Origin: JBDHXE01 sp035445085
Lineage (GTDB): Bacteria; Bacteroidota; Ignavibacteria; Kapaibacteriales; UBA2268
DNA length: 41,797 bases
Direction of reading: 5' to 3'
Assembly: GCA_035445085.1 (NCBI GenBank)
Contig: DAOMQA010000022.1
Coordinates: 1 to 41,797 of the forward strand
The notes under the pieces are model-generated. The model had not been told where the DNA came from, searched no databases, and saw only the letters and a list, made by a program, of their open reading frames with translations. Positions 7,675-15,814 of the stretch are shown one piece after another. The translations under genes were made by a program, and so were the position numbers. Position 1 is the first letter of the stretch. Each line of letters opens with the position of its first letter.

Positions 7675-8103
7675 ATGGAAGTAATTGATATTATCTTATT
7701 TAAACCAAGCTCTGAAATAAGCTCAAAAATGCCTTTTTTTGAAATGTCTGTCTCGGCGGGAATACCTATTCCTGTAGATAATGATATTCAATCAGAAGTT
7801 GATTTAAACGAGTTCTTGGTGGAACATCCTGCTACTACTTTTTTTGCGAAAGTAAGCGGTCTTAAAATGCAGAATTACGGGGTTAGAGATGGAGATATTC
7901 TTATTGTAGATTCATCTATTGTGCCACATGACGGTCGCTTAATATTAGCTTCTATGGGGGAAGAATTAACTGTTAAGATTTATAGAGAGATAGACAATGA
8001 AGTTTACCTTGAATCGGGTAATCAGAAGTTTTTACCTCTAAATATTGGTGAGATGGAATTTAATATCTTAGGAACAGTTACAAAAATTATACATTCTGTG
8101 TAA
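7675..8103 (+). CDS. UmuD/LexA-like S24 protein with cleavage site but no catalytic serine
   Basis: A 142-residue UmuD-sized protein without a DNA-binding domain. The S24 fold is clear: EVDLNEFLVEHPATTFFAKVSG, then GDILIVDSSI and EELTVKIYR. A scissile Ala-Gly is present at A28-G29 (SVSAGIPIP) and the catalytic Lys is K101. The nucleophile position carries Lys: SGLKM where UmuD has SGDSM. Spacing from cleavage Gly to this position (35) and on to K101 (37) is as in E. coli UmuD, so the alignment is firm. It should be cleavable but unable to cleave itself. The second paralogue starts 3 nt after its stop. No umuC-like polymerase gene is adjacent. Confidence 0.85.
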   Translation: MEVIDIILFKPSSEISSKMPFFEMSVSAGIPIPVDNDIQSEVDLNEFLVEHPATTFFAKVSGLKMQNYGVRDGDILIVDSSIVPHDGRLILASMGEELTVKIYREIDNEVYLESGNQKFLPLNIGEMEFNILGTVTKIIHSV

Positions 8104-8106
8104 AAG

Positions 8107-8517
8107 ATGAAAGTTAAGAAAATGGTTGAGCTTAGAACAAGTTTTAGTTTTGAAGCTCCAGTTGTGTCTAATGACAATAACAAGTTAAAATCACCTGCTC
8201 AAAATTTAATTGATTTAAATAAATACTTAGCTCCAATAACTAAGGATTATTTTTTAGTTAAAGTAGCAGGTGAGAGCATGATTAATGAAAATATTTATAA
8301 TGGTGATTTATTAATTGTTAAGAGGACAGAACAAGCACAAGATGGCAAGATTGTAATTGCAGCTCTCAATGGTGAAATGGCTGTAAAAACGTATAGAATA
8401 AAAGAAGATGGCATATACCTTTATTCCGCTAATGAGAAATTTTTGCCTATTGCCATAAGTCCCTTTTGGAATTTTAAAATTCAAGGGATAGTTAAGCATA
8501 TAATTCATAATGTATAA
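8107..8517 (+). CDS. UmuD/LexA-like S24 protein with catalytic Ser/Lys but no cleavage site
   Basis: A 136-residue paralogue of the preceding gene, sharing IDLNKYL, GDLLIV and the C-terminal KHIIHNV (compare KIIHSV). The catalytic dyad is intact: S57 in AGESMIN and K94 in GEMAVKTYR, 37 residues apart as in UmuD. The N-terminal arm (residues 11-34) contains no Ala-Gly or Cys-Gly dipeptide; the position aligned with the scissile bond reads S21-N22. It may therefore be a protease that cannot process itself but could act in trans on its neighbour. ATG starts 3 nt after the upstream stop, so the two are coexpressed. Confidence 0.85.
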   Translation: MKVKKMVELRTSFSFEAPVVSNDNNKLKSPAQNLIDLNKYLAPITKDYFLVKVAGESMINENIYNGDLLIVKRTEQAQDGKIVIAALNGEMAVKTYRIKEDGIYLYSANEKFLPIAISPFWNFKIQGIVKHIIHNV

Positions 8518-8520
8518 AAA

Positions 8521-8549
8521 AAGTCCGAAAGTAATTGACCTTCGGACTT
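8521..8549 (-). terminator. Intrinsic terminator of the M13 peptidase gene
   Basis: A perfect 9-bp stem AAGTCCGAA/TTCGGACTT (8521-8529 with 8541-8549) encloses an 11-nt loop. On the minus strand it is followed by seven T residues (complement of 8514-8520), a standard intrinsic terminator. On the plus strand there is no U tract, so it is mainly for the minus-strand gene, though it may protect the end of the UmuD-like mRNA. Confidence 0.8.
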
Positions 8550-8570
8550 CAATAATGATAATATTAATTA

Positions 8571-10616
8571 TTACCAAATATCAGCTCTAAGCTCTGGCTT
8601 TAAATACATTTTATCTGTTGCTTTGATACCGAATGCTTCATAGAATTCCGGAATATTTACAACACCGCCATTAACTCTAAATTCTCCAGGTGAATGCACA
8701 TCGCTCTTTAATCGATTGATTAGCTCTTCATCTCTAATATTTTGTCTCCAAATTTGAGCATAAGACAAGAAAAACCTTTGTAATGGAGTAAAGCCATCAA
8801 TTTTAGGAGTAGATAAATTACCTTTTAAAGCCATTTTTAAAGCATCTAAAGATACTTTAAGACCACCAAAGTCTGCGATATTTTCACCTAAAGTTAATTC
8901 GCCGTTTATGGTCATATCATTAATAACTTTAAACGAATTATATTGATTAATAAGTACTTGAGCTTGTTTTGTGAAATTGTCTGCGTCCGTTTTAGTCCAC
9001 CAATCTTTTAAGTTACCGTCTGCGTCAAAGCTTCTGCCTTGATCGTCAAAACCATGAGTTAACTCATGCCCTATAACAACGCCAATAGCACCATAGTTTA
9101 TTGCATCATCGGCATTAGCATCAAAAAATGGTGCTTGTAATATTGCTGCAGGAAAAACAATTTCATTACCATTTGGATTATAGTAAGCATTTACTGTTTG
9201 AGGAGACATATGCCATTCGTCTTTGTCTACTTCTTTGCCTATCTTACTTAAATTATCATCTAATAAGAATTTTGATGAATTCATTATATTTTGGAAGTAA
9301 TTATCATTACTGATTTCTAATTTACTAAAGTCTTGCCATTTGTCAGGATAGCCAATTTTTACTCTAATTTTAGCAAGCTTTTCTAATGCTTTTACTTTAG
9401 TTTCTTTCGACATCCATTTTACATTTTCTATTCTATGTTTAAGTGCTACACGTAAATTTTCTACAAGAACAATCATTTTATCTTTTGATTTTTGAGGAAA
9501 ATATTTTTCAACATATATTTTGCCTACTGGTTCTCCAAGAAGCCCATTAACTGTGTTTAATACTCTTTTCCACCTATCTTTCATTGTTGGAACGCCACTT
9601 AAGGTTTTGCCATAAAAATCAAAATGTTCATTAACAAAATCACTGCTTAGGTAAGACGCAGATTCATTTAATAATTTCCATGTTAAAAATGTTTTCCAAT
9701 CTTCAACAGAATATTTATTAAAAATACTATTGAGACCTTCAAAGAAATCTGGCTGTCCAATATTAGCATCTTTTGGCTCTGATATTCCCAAATTCTTAAA
9801 ATATACTTTTAAATCAAAATTTTTGATTAAACTCTGAATAGGCTGCATTCTTAATTTATTATAATTTTTTTCAGGGTCACGAAGTGCAACATTAGTCCTT
9901 GAAACCTTTGCTATTTCTGTTTCAATTTCAAGTACTAAACTGCCTGCTTTATCAGCTGCTGTGTTATCATATTTAATTAGTTTAAACATATTTGCAATAT
10001 GTTTTGTATAATGTGTTCTAATTTCTTTCATTCTATCAGTATTTTCTAAGTAGTAATCTCTCTCTGGCAAAGATAAGCCACCTTGATAGAAACTAAAAAT
10101 ATTCATTGAGCTATTTTTGTCATCTGGTCCTACCCAAGAACTAAAGAAAGTTCCTACACCATAAGAATTTAGGTATGATGAAACGCTTACTATATCGTTA
10201 AAGTTTTTTGCATGATTAATTTTATCTATATATTTCTGAATTGGTTGATATGAATGCTTTTCTATTAATTCAGTATTCATACCAGACTGATAAAAGTCTC
10301 CAATTTTATTCCATATATCATCTTTATGCCTCTTTGATGAGGCTTCTTCCATCAAAGTTTTTAATTTATTTTGGTTTTCTTCATTTAAAACATTAAAAGC
10401 TGACCAACGAGACTCATCGTCAGGAATTGGATTGTTTTTCATCCAAGTACCGTTCACATATCTAAAAAAGTCTGCTCCAGGACTAACTGTTTTGTCCATA
10501 TTACTTACATCAAAAGCCTTCTCTTGTGCTTTCTTGTTATTAGGTGCTTTTGCATTAATTAATAACACCGTTGCAAAAAATGTTGCTGGTATTAATGCTG
10601 CTAAAAATAATTTCAT
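8571..10616 (-). CDS. M13 family zinc metallopeptidase (neprilysin/PepO-like), exported
   Basis: A 681-residue endopeptidase of the neprilysin family, which cuts oligopeptides. A signal peptide occupies about residues 1-23. The N-terminal M13 domain starts near SPGADFFRYVNGTWM. Zinc ligands are H517 and H521 in GHELTHGFDDQGR, with catalytic E518, and E578 in GENIADFGGL. The substrate-binding NAYYNP (near residues 472-477) and a C-terminal tryptophan two residues from the AD motif (RADIW) are also typical. The length is normal for the family. A TAnnTTTG match (complement of 10656-10663) lies 40 nt upstream. It is divergent from trxA and convergent with the UmuD-like pair. Confidence 0.95.
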   Translation of the reverse strand: MKLFLAALIPATFFATVLLINAKAPNNKKAQEKAFDVSNMDKTVSPGADFFRYVNGTWMKNNPIPDDESRWSAFNVLNEENQNKLKTLMEEASSKRHKDDIWNKIGDFYQSGMNTELIEKHSYQPIQKYIDKINHAKNFNDIVSVSSYLNSYGVGTFFSSWVGPDDKNSSMNIFSFYQGGLSLPERDYYLENTDRMKEIRTHYTKHIANMFKLIKYDNTAADKAGSLVLEIETEIAKVSRTNVALRDPEKNYNKLRMQPIQSLIKNFDLKVYFKNLGISEPKDANIGQPDFFEGLNSIFNKYSVEDWKTFLTWKLLNESASYLSSDFVNEHFDFYGKTLSGVPTMKDRWKRVLNTVNGLLGEPVGKIYVEKYFPQKSKDKMIVLVENLRVALKHRIENVKWMSKETKVKALEKLAKIRVKIGYPDKWQDFSKLEISNDNYFQNIMNSSKFLLDDNLSKIGKEVDKDEWHMSPQTVNAYYNPNGNEIVFPAAILQAPFFDANADDAINYGAIGVVIGHELTHGFDDQGRSFDADGNLKDWWTKTDADNFTKQAQVLINQYNSFKVINDMTINGELTLGENIADFGGLKVSLDALKMALKGNLSTPKIDGFTPLQRFFLSYAQIWRQNIRDEELINRLKSDVHSPGEFRVNGGVVNIPEFYEAFGIKATDKMYLKPELRADIW

Positions 10617-10799
10617 AATAAATCCATTATTATATTAATTATAAAAAAATAATTACAAATATATGCAATAACGTCTAAATGTATGTTTAGTTTCATAACC
10701 AAATAGCAATATTACCATGCAGCAATATTATGTAATTATAAACGTTTTTAATTACCGAAAGAGGTAAGTTTTATTCAATAATATTTAGGGTTAAGATTA

Positions 10800-11165
10800 A
10801 TGAATTTTTTATCAAAGCAGGAATTCTTAGATAAAGTTTTTGATTATGAAAATAAGCAAGAGTGGGAGTTTGCAGGTAGCAAACCAGTAGTTATTGATTT
10901 TTATGCTGATTGGTGCGGTCCTTGTAGAATGCTTTCTCCAATTATGGAAGAATTAGCAAAAGAATTTGAAGGTAAAATTGATATATACAAAGTAGATACC
11001 GAAGCTGAGCAAGAGCTTGCTGCTGCTTTTGGCATTAAAAGTATACCGTCAATCTTGTTTGTTCCAATAAATGATAAACCAGTAATGGCAGTAGGCGCTT
11101 TACCAAAACAAGAATTTGTTAAAGCATTTAGCGATATTTTTGGTATAAGTAACGAAGTAAAATAA
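10800..11165 (+). CDS. trxA: Thioredoxin
   Basis: A 121-residue thioredoxin-fold disulfide reductase. The active site is W38-C39-G40-P41-C42 (YADWCGPCRM), and the cis-Pro is P84 in KSIPSILF. It has about 10-15 extra N-terminal residues (MNFLSKQEFLDKVFDYENKQ) compared with E. coli TrxA, as is usual in Bacteroidota thioredoxins. No signal peptide is seen, so it is cytosolic. It is followed after 5 nt by a small DUF6132 membrane protein. Its likely reductase (trxB) is at 27.1-28.1 kb. Confidence 0.93.
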   Translation: MNFLSKQEFLDKVFDYENKQEWEFAGSKPVVIDFYADWCGPCRMLSPIMEELAKEFEGKIDIYKVDTEAEQELAAAFGIKSIPSILFVPINDKPVMAVGALPKQEFVKAFSDIFGISNEVK

Positions 11166-11170
11166 TAGCT

Positions 11171-11374
11171 ATGAACTTCATTTTAAAATATAAAATTGTA
11201 TTAATAGCTGGCTTAGTAGGAGGTATTTTAGGCTATTCATATTATTATTTTATAGGCTGCAATTCTGGCACTTGCCCAATAACTTCAAATTGGCATATTT
11301 CTACTCTTTATGGCATGCTTATAGGAGTTGTTGCATTTTTCCCATCTAAAAGCAAAAGAGATGGAGTTAAATAA
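11171..11374 (+). CDS. DUF6132 family small membrane protein
   Basis: A 67-residue protein with two predicted membrane helices (about residues 8-28 and 45-60). The connecting loop contains C30 and C35 in GCNSGTCPITSN, the signature I associate with DUF6132. The two cysteines and the position 5 nt after trxA suggest a membrane thiol relay or partner of thioredoxin, but this is inference from context. A strong terminator follows. Confidence 0.75.
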   Translation: MNFILKYKIVLIAGLVGGILGYSYYYFIGCNSGTCPITSNWHISTLYGMLIGVVAFFPSKSKRDGVK

Positions 11375-11406
11375 TTATTTTATATAATTAATAACAAATA
11401 AAGTTA

Positions 11407-11434
11407 GGGCTTTTTCTTCATAGTGAAAAAGCCC
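11407..11434 (+). terminator. Intrinsic terminator after trxA-DUF6132
   Basis: A perfect 10-bp stem GGGCTTTTTC/GAAAAAGCCC (11407-11416 with 11425-11434) has an 8-nt loop and is followed by TTTCTGTTT. It ends the plus-strand trxA unit just before the 3' end of the convergent ettA gene. Confidence 0.88.
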
Positions 11435-11444
11435 TTTCTGTTTA

Positions 11445-13121
11445 TTATTTAACTAATTTTTTGTATTTTATTCTTTTAGGAATACTATCACCTAATCGTT
11501 TCTTTTTATTCTCCTCATAATCTGTATATGTGCCTTCAAAGAAGTAAACCTTAGATTCGCCTTCAAACGCTAATATATGAGTTGCTACTCTATCCAAAAA
11601 CCACCTATCGTGCGATATTATAACGGCACAGCCTGCAAAATCATCCAATGCTTCTTCTAAGGCTCGTAAAGTATTAACATCTATATCATTTGTAGGTTCG
11701 TCAAGCAGTAAAACATTACCTTCTTTTAATAGCGTCATAGCTAAATGTAGCCTATTTCGTTCACCACCCGACAAAATGCCACATTTCTTTTGCTGATCAC
11801 TACCACTAAAGTTAAATTTTGAGATATATGCTCGCGTATTTACTTGCTTACTACCCATATACAGGATATCATTACCACCAGAAATTTGCTCATAAACTGA
11901 CTTTTCTAAGTCTATGTCGCTATGTTGCTGATCTACGTGTGCCAATTTAACAGTGTCACCTACTACAAATTCTCCACTATCTTGACTTTCTATACCCATT
12001 ATTAATTTAAAGAGAGTAGATTTTCCAGCACCATTAGGTCCTATAACGCCTACAATCGCATTTGGCGGCAATGAAAAGCTTAAATCTTCGAACAATAACC
12101 TATCTCCAAATGATTTGCTAACAGAATGAGCATCTATCACTAAATTACCTAATCTAGGTCCATTAGGAATAAATAGCTCTAATTTTTCTTCTTTCTGTTT
12201 TACATCTTCATCTAACAACTTTTCGTAAGCTGATAATCTTGCTTTAGATTTTGCTTGTCTAGCCTTCGGCGACATTCTAACCCAATCTAATTCTCTTTCT
12301 AAGGTTTTCATTCTCTTTTCATTTTGCTTACCTTCTTGTTCCATTCTTTTAGCCTTTTGATCTAACCAAGAAGAATAATTTCCTTTCCATGGAATACCTT
12401 CACCTCTATCTAACTCCAATATCCATTGGGCAACGTTGTCTAAGAAATATCTATCGTGCGTAATAGCGATAACAGTTCCTTTATATTGATTTAAATGCTG
12501 TTCTAACCAATCTATTGATTCTGCATCTAAATGGTTAGTAGGCTCGTCAAGCAACAATATATCAGGTTCTTGAAGCAATAATCTACAAAGAGCAACTCTT
12601 CTTTTTTCACCTCCAGATAATACCTTAATAGGAGTATCTTGTTCTGGGCACCTAAGTGCGTCCATCGCTCTTTCTAACTTATTATCAAGATTCCAAGCAT
12701 CCATCCTATCTAATATTTCAGTTAATTCGCCTTGCCTATCAATAACCTTTTGCATTTCGTCATCGTCCATAGGTTCAGAGAATTTAGCACTTAAAGCATC
12801 ATATTCTTTAAGTAAATTTGAGACTTCACTCACGCCTTGTTCTACAATATCTCTTACTGTCAAATTATCGTCTAACTTAGGTTCCTGAGGCAAATATCCT
12901 ATTGAATATCCGGGTGCAAATACAATTTCACCTTCATAAGATTGCTCAACTCCAGCAATAATTTTCATTAAGGTTGATTTTCCAGACCCATTTAAGCCTA
13001 TAATACCAATCTTTGCCCCGTAAAAAAACGATAAATATATATTGTTAAGAATTTTCCTATTAGGCGGAATAGTTTTAGAAACGCCTATCATAGAAAAAAT
13101 AATTTTATTATCTTCTGCCAT
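11445..13121 (-). CDS. ettA: Energy-dependent translational throttle ABC-F protein EttA
   Basis: EttA is an ABC-F ATPase that binds the ribosomal E site and gates entry into elongation according to the ATP/ADP level. Two ABC domains are seen, each with Walker A (GLNGSGKST at 42-50; GPNGAGKST in the second), signature LSGGE and Walker B LLLDEPT. The inter-domain segment with KQNEKRMKTLERELDWVRM and ARQAKSKARLSAYEKL is the P-site-tRNA-interacting motif. I start at ATG 13121 (MAEDNKIIF), giving 558 residues, near the E. coli 555. The frame extends to an upstream start at 13172, but those 17 residues (MIFHTFVNNL...) have no counterpart. No membrane segments are present. Confidence 0.93.
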   Translation of the reverse strand: MAEDNKIIFSMIGVSKTIPPNRKILNNIYLSFFYGAKIGIIGLNGSGKSTLMKIIAGVEQSYEGEIVFAPGYSIGYLPQEPKLDDNLTVRDIVEQGVSEVSNLLKEYDALSAKFSEPMDDDEMQKVIDRQGELTEILDRMDAWNLDNKLERAMDALRCPEQDTPIKVLSGGEKRRVALCRLLLQEPDILLLDEPTNHLDAESIDWLEQHLNQYKGTVIAITHDRYFLDNVAQWILELDRGEGIPWKGNYSSWLDQKAKRMEQEGKQNEKRMKTLERELDWVRMSPKARQAKSKARLSAYEKLLDEDVKQKEEKLELFIPNGPRLGNLVIDAHSVSKSFGDRLLFEDLSFSLPPNAIVGVIGPNGAGKSTLFKLIMGIESQDSGEFVVGDTVKLAHVDQQHSDIDLEKSVYEQISGGNDILYMGSKQVNTRAYISKFNFSGSDQQKKCGILSGGERNRLHLAMTLLKEGNVLLLDEPTNDIDVNTLRALEEALDDFAGCAVIISHDRWFLDRVATHILAFEGESKVYFFEGTYTDYEENKKKRLGDSIPKRIKYKKLVK

Positions 13122-13233
13122 ATCTTTATTAATATTAGTTAGTAAATTATTTACAAATGTATGAAATATCAAACAATATTTTTGAGGATAATAGATAATT
13201 AATTAGAAAATATTAAGTTTAAGCATTATTAAT

Positions 13234-13264
13234 TTTGCTAATAGCAAAAAAAGAACTACTTTTG
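13234..13264 (+). promoter_or_regulatory. Bacteroidota-type promoter of rpsA
   Basis: TTTG (13234-13237), exactly 19 nt, then TACTTTTG (13257-13264) form a perfect TTTG-N19-TAnnTTTG promoter. Transcription should begin about 13270, leaving a leader of about 100 nt before the rpsA ATG. A GGAGG ribosome-binding site lies just before the start codon (13359-13363). Confidence 0.7.
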
Positions 13265-13368
13265 CAAAGTTATTATTTACAATTTTTAAATAATTGGCGC
13301 ACCGCAATCATAATACAATGTATTGTAGGTGATTTTGTTAAACTATTATTTTTCCTTGGAGGACATTT

Positions 13369-15306
13369 ATGTCAGACAATTCAAACAATTTGGAAGGGAA
13401 CCAAACTTCCGCAAACACCCCACTACAAAGTATGCAACAGCCCAAAAGACGTTCCGTTGAAGCTTTAGCTGAATTAATTGAACACGGCAACTTTACTTTA
13501 AATGTGGATGACAATACAATTAGATCTTTATATGAATCTAAGATTCAAACAATTAAAGAAGATGAATTAGTAAAAGGTAAAATCGTAGATATTTCTAAAG
13601 ATGAAGTATTTGTTGATATTGGCTTTAAATCTTTAGGCGTAGTTCCTAAAGCAGAATTACTAAACGCAGAAACTTATAAAGTAGGCGACGAAGTAGATGT
13701 CTTTGTTGAAAAAATGGAAGACACTAATGGACGCTTGATTTTATCAAGACGTAGAGCTGACTTTATGAGAATTTGGGAAGATATTTTAGCATTGTTCGAT
13801 AAGCAAGATGTAGTAAAGGTTAAAATTCTTCGTAGAATTAAAGGCGGTATGGTTGTAGATTTGATGGGTATTGAAGCATTCTTGCCAGGTTCACAAATTG
13901 ATGTACGCCCAGTAAGAGATTTCGATGCTTGGGTAGGCAAAAATATTGATGTTAGAGTTGTTAAAGTTAATCATCCAAGCGAAAATGTAGTTGTTTCTCA
14001 CAAAGTTTTATTGGAAGAAGCTCTATCAGAACAAAGGGGACAAATTATGTCTCGCTTAGAAAAGGGCTTAGTATTAGAAGGTGTCGTAAAGGCAATTTCA
14101 GACTTTGGTGTATTCGTAGACTTAGGTGGCGTAGATGGTTTAGTTCATATTACGGATTTATCTTGGGGTAGAGTAACACATCCGTCTGAAGTAGTTTCAT
14201 TAGATGAAACGGTAAAGGTTGTTGTATTAGAATTTGACGAAGAAAAGAAGAGAATTTCTTTAGGAATGAAGCAATTAACTCCACATCCTTGGGATACTAT
14301 TGGTGATAAATATGAAAAAGGTGCTAAAGTAAACGGTAAAGTCGTTAGCTTAACTGATTATGGTGCATTTATAGAAATAGAGAAAGGTATTGAAGGTCTT
14401 ATCCATATTAGCGAAATGTCTTGGACACAGCACGTAAAACATCCATCACAAGTTGTTTCTATGGGGCAAGTAATCGATGCCATCGTATTAAATATAGATA
14501 AAGAAAATAAGAAATTAGCTTTAGGAATGAAACAATTAGAACCAGATCCATGGGAAGATTTAATGAGAAAATACCCTATTGAATCACGCCACACTGGGAT
14601 TGTTCGTAACTTAACCAATTTCGGAGTATTTGTTGAATTAGAGCCTGGTGTAGACGGCTTAGTACATATTAGCGACTTATCTTGGACAAAGAAAATTCGC
14701 CACCCAGGAGAATTTGTAAAGAAAGGTGAAAGATTAGAAGTTATCGTTATTAGTATTGATTCTGATCAACGCCGAATTGCTCTTGGACACAAACAAATAA
14801 ATGATAATCCTTGGGATATTTTTGAAAACAAATATCAAATTGGCTACGAAACTGCAGCTAAAATCGAAAGAATTATTGAAAAGGGAGTTATTGTTGAACT
14901 ACCTGATGGTGTAGATGGTTTTGTGCCAGTTTCTCAATTATCTTTTGCACCTGTTAAATTCATTAGTGAATACTTTAAAGTAGGGGATGAGTTGCCATTG
15001 AAAGTGGTAGAATTCGATAAAGAATCAAAAAAGATAGTATTATCAGTTGTAGAAGCATTGCGTAATAAAGAACAAGCTGTTATTGATGCTTATAATATTA
15101 ATCACCCTGTACCAAATGCTGATAAAGCATCTCCAGCTGACATCACTTATGATAGCTCTCAAGCAGATTTCTTCAACGAAGAATATAATCCTGATTATAA
15201 AGCTATAAAAATGAAAGCTGAAGAATTAAAAGCTATGGCTTTAGGTTTAGAGACAGTTGCTAACAATGAAGAAGAAACAGAAGCACCAGCAACAGAAAAC
15301 GAATAA
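13369..15306 (+). CDS. rpsA: 30S ribosomal protein S1
   Basis: S1 binds mRNA on the 30S subunit and helps recruit leaders, including those lacking strong Shine-Dalgarno sites. The 645-residue protein has six S1 RNA-binding repeats, roughly at 66-135, 150-220, 235-305, 320-392, 405-478 and 490-562. Repeats 3-5 are the clearest, with 'GVFVDLGGVDGLVHITDLSW'-type cores. The N-terminal ~60 residues are a polar extension and the C-terminus is acidic, ending in EEETEAPATENE, as in Bacteroidota S1. A perfect promoter and GGAGG precede it, and an intrinsic terminator follows 24 nt after its stop, so it is monocistronic. Confidence 0.96.
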   Translation: MSDNSNNLEGNQTSANTPLQSMQQPKRRSVEALAELIEHGNFTLNVDDNTIRSLYESKIQTIKEDELVKGKIVDISKDEVFVDIGFKSLGVVPKAELLNAETYKVGDEVDVFVEKMEDTNGRLILSRRRADFMRIWEDILALFDKQDVVKVKILRRIKGGMVVDLMGIEAFLPGSQIDVRPVRDFDAWVGKNIDVRVVKVNHPSENVVVSHKVLLEEALSEQRGQIMSRLEKGLVLEGVVKAISDFGVFVDLGGVDGLVHITDLSWGRVTHPSEVVSLDETVKVVVLEFDEEKKRISLGMKQLTPHPWDTIGDKYEKGAKVNGKVVSLTDYGAFIEIEKGIEGLIHISEMSWTQHVKHPSQVVSMGQVIDAIVLNIDKENKKLALGMKQLEPDPWEDLMRKYPIESRHTGIVRNLTNFGVFVELEPGVDGLVHISDLSWTKKIRHPGEFVKKGERLEVIVISIDSDQRRIALGHKQINDNPWDIFENKYQIGYETAAKIERIIEKGVIVELPDGVDGFVPVSQLSFAPVKFISEYFKVGDELPLKVVEFDKESKKIVLSVVEALRNKEQAVIDAYNINHPVPNADKASPADITYDSSQADFFNEEYNPDYKAIKMKAEELKAMALGLETVANNEEETEAPATENE

Positions 15307-15330
15307 TTGATATTTATTTTAATTTTATTA

Positions 15331-15365
15331 AAAGGTAGTTCGCAAGGACTACCTTTATTTTTTTT
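15331..15365 (+). terminator. Intrinsic terminator of rpsA
   Basis: A 9-bp stem AAAGGTAGT/ACTACCTTT (15331-15339 with 15348-15356) has an 8-nt loop and is followed by ATTTTTTTT. It is a standard terminator. Confidence 0.88.
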
Positions 15366-15423
15366 AAGCACTTGATATATAAAGTATCGCTATTTGTATA
15401 ATAACAAATAGGTTGTAAAAAAC

Positions 15424-15737
15424 ATGCGAATCCTAAATATTAATTGCATTGAAGAACTAATTAATATATTAAGAGCTTATAATATATATGAACCTTACAT
15501 ACTAATCTATTAATTTTAAAATCTGACCTATTCGCTGCGGCTATAAAATCAAGACAGTTATATCAAAGATATCTTATTTCATATTGCGAGAGTAACAAGA
15601 TGCATTTGTGAATAGACGCTGATTCAAAGCTAATGAATTTAAATGGCTTAGAGAAGTATTTTAGTGTAGGGAATTTTAGTTGCGAACAACTACGTATTAT
15701 AAAAGTAGATTTGAGCAAACTTTATTATAATACATAA
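15424..15737 (+). pseudogene. Possible decayed coding remnant in the rpsA/propeller gap
   Basis: The 450 nt between the two terminators hold no intact gene. Plus-strand fragments look like a broken frame. An ATG frame runs 15424-15513 (MRILNINCIEELINILRAYN...). A second frame runs from about 15492 (after TGA 15489-15491) to a TGA at 15609-15611 and contains SDLFAAAIKSRQLYQRYLI. The same frame continues after that stop to TAA at 15737 (MNLNGLEKYFSVGNFSCEQL...). The stretch is locally less AT-rich and protein-like, suggesting a frameshifted and nonsense-mutated gene. I do not recognise the family. A small RNA or plain spacer is also possible. Confidence 0.3.
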
Positions 15738-15740
15738 ATA

Positions 15741-15762
15741 GGATTGTCTAAAAAGACAACCC
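15741..15762 (-). terminator. Probable terminator of the propeller gene
   Basis: A 9-bp stem (GGGTTGTCT/AGACAATCC on the minus strand with one G-U pair) has a 4-nt loop. It lies 52 nt beyond the stop of the minus-strand T9SS protein. The following U tract is imperfect (TATTTATG), so efficiency is uncertain. Confidence 0.6.
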
Positions 15763-15814
15763 TCCTTATATTTATAACACTATTTTAAAGATAATATTAT
15801 ACACATTATGCAAA

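Noticed and set aside
13122..13172. 17-residue N-terminal extension of EttA
   Set aside because: EttA family proteins begin at the MA... start; the extension is A/T-driven and has no counterpart.
13235..13468. 77-codon open frame across the rpsA promoter and start
   Set aside because: It overlaps a perfect promoter, the ribosome-binding site and the first codons of rpsA in another frame.
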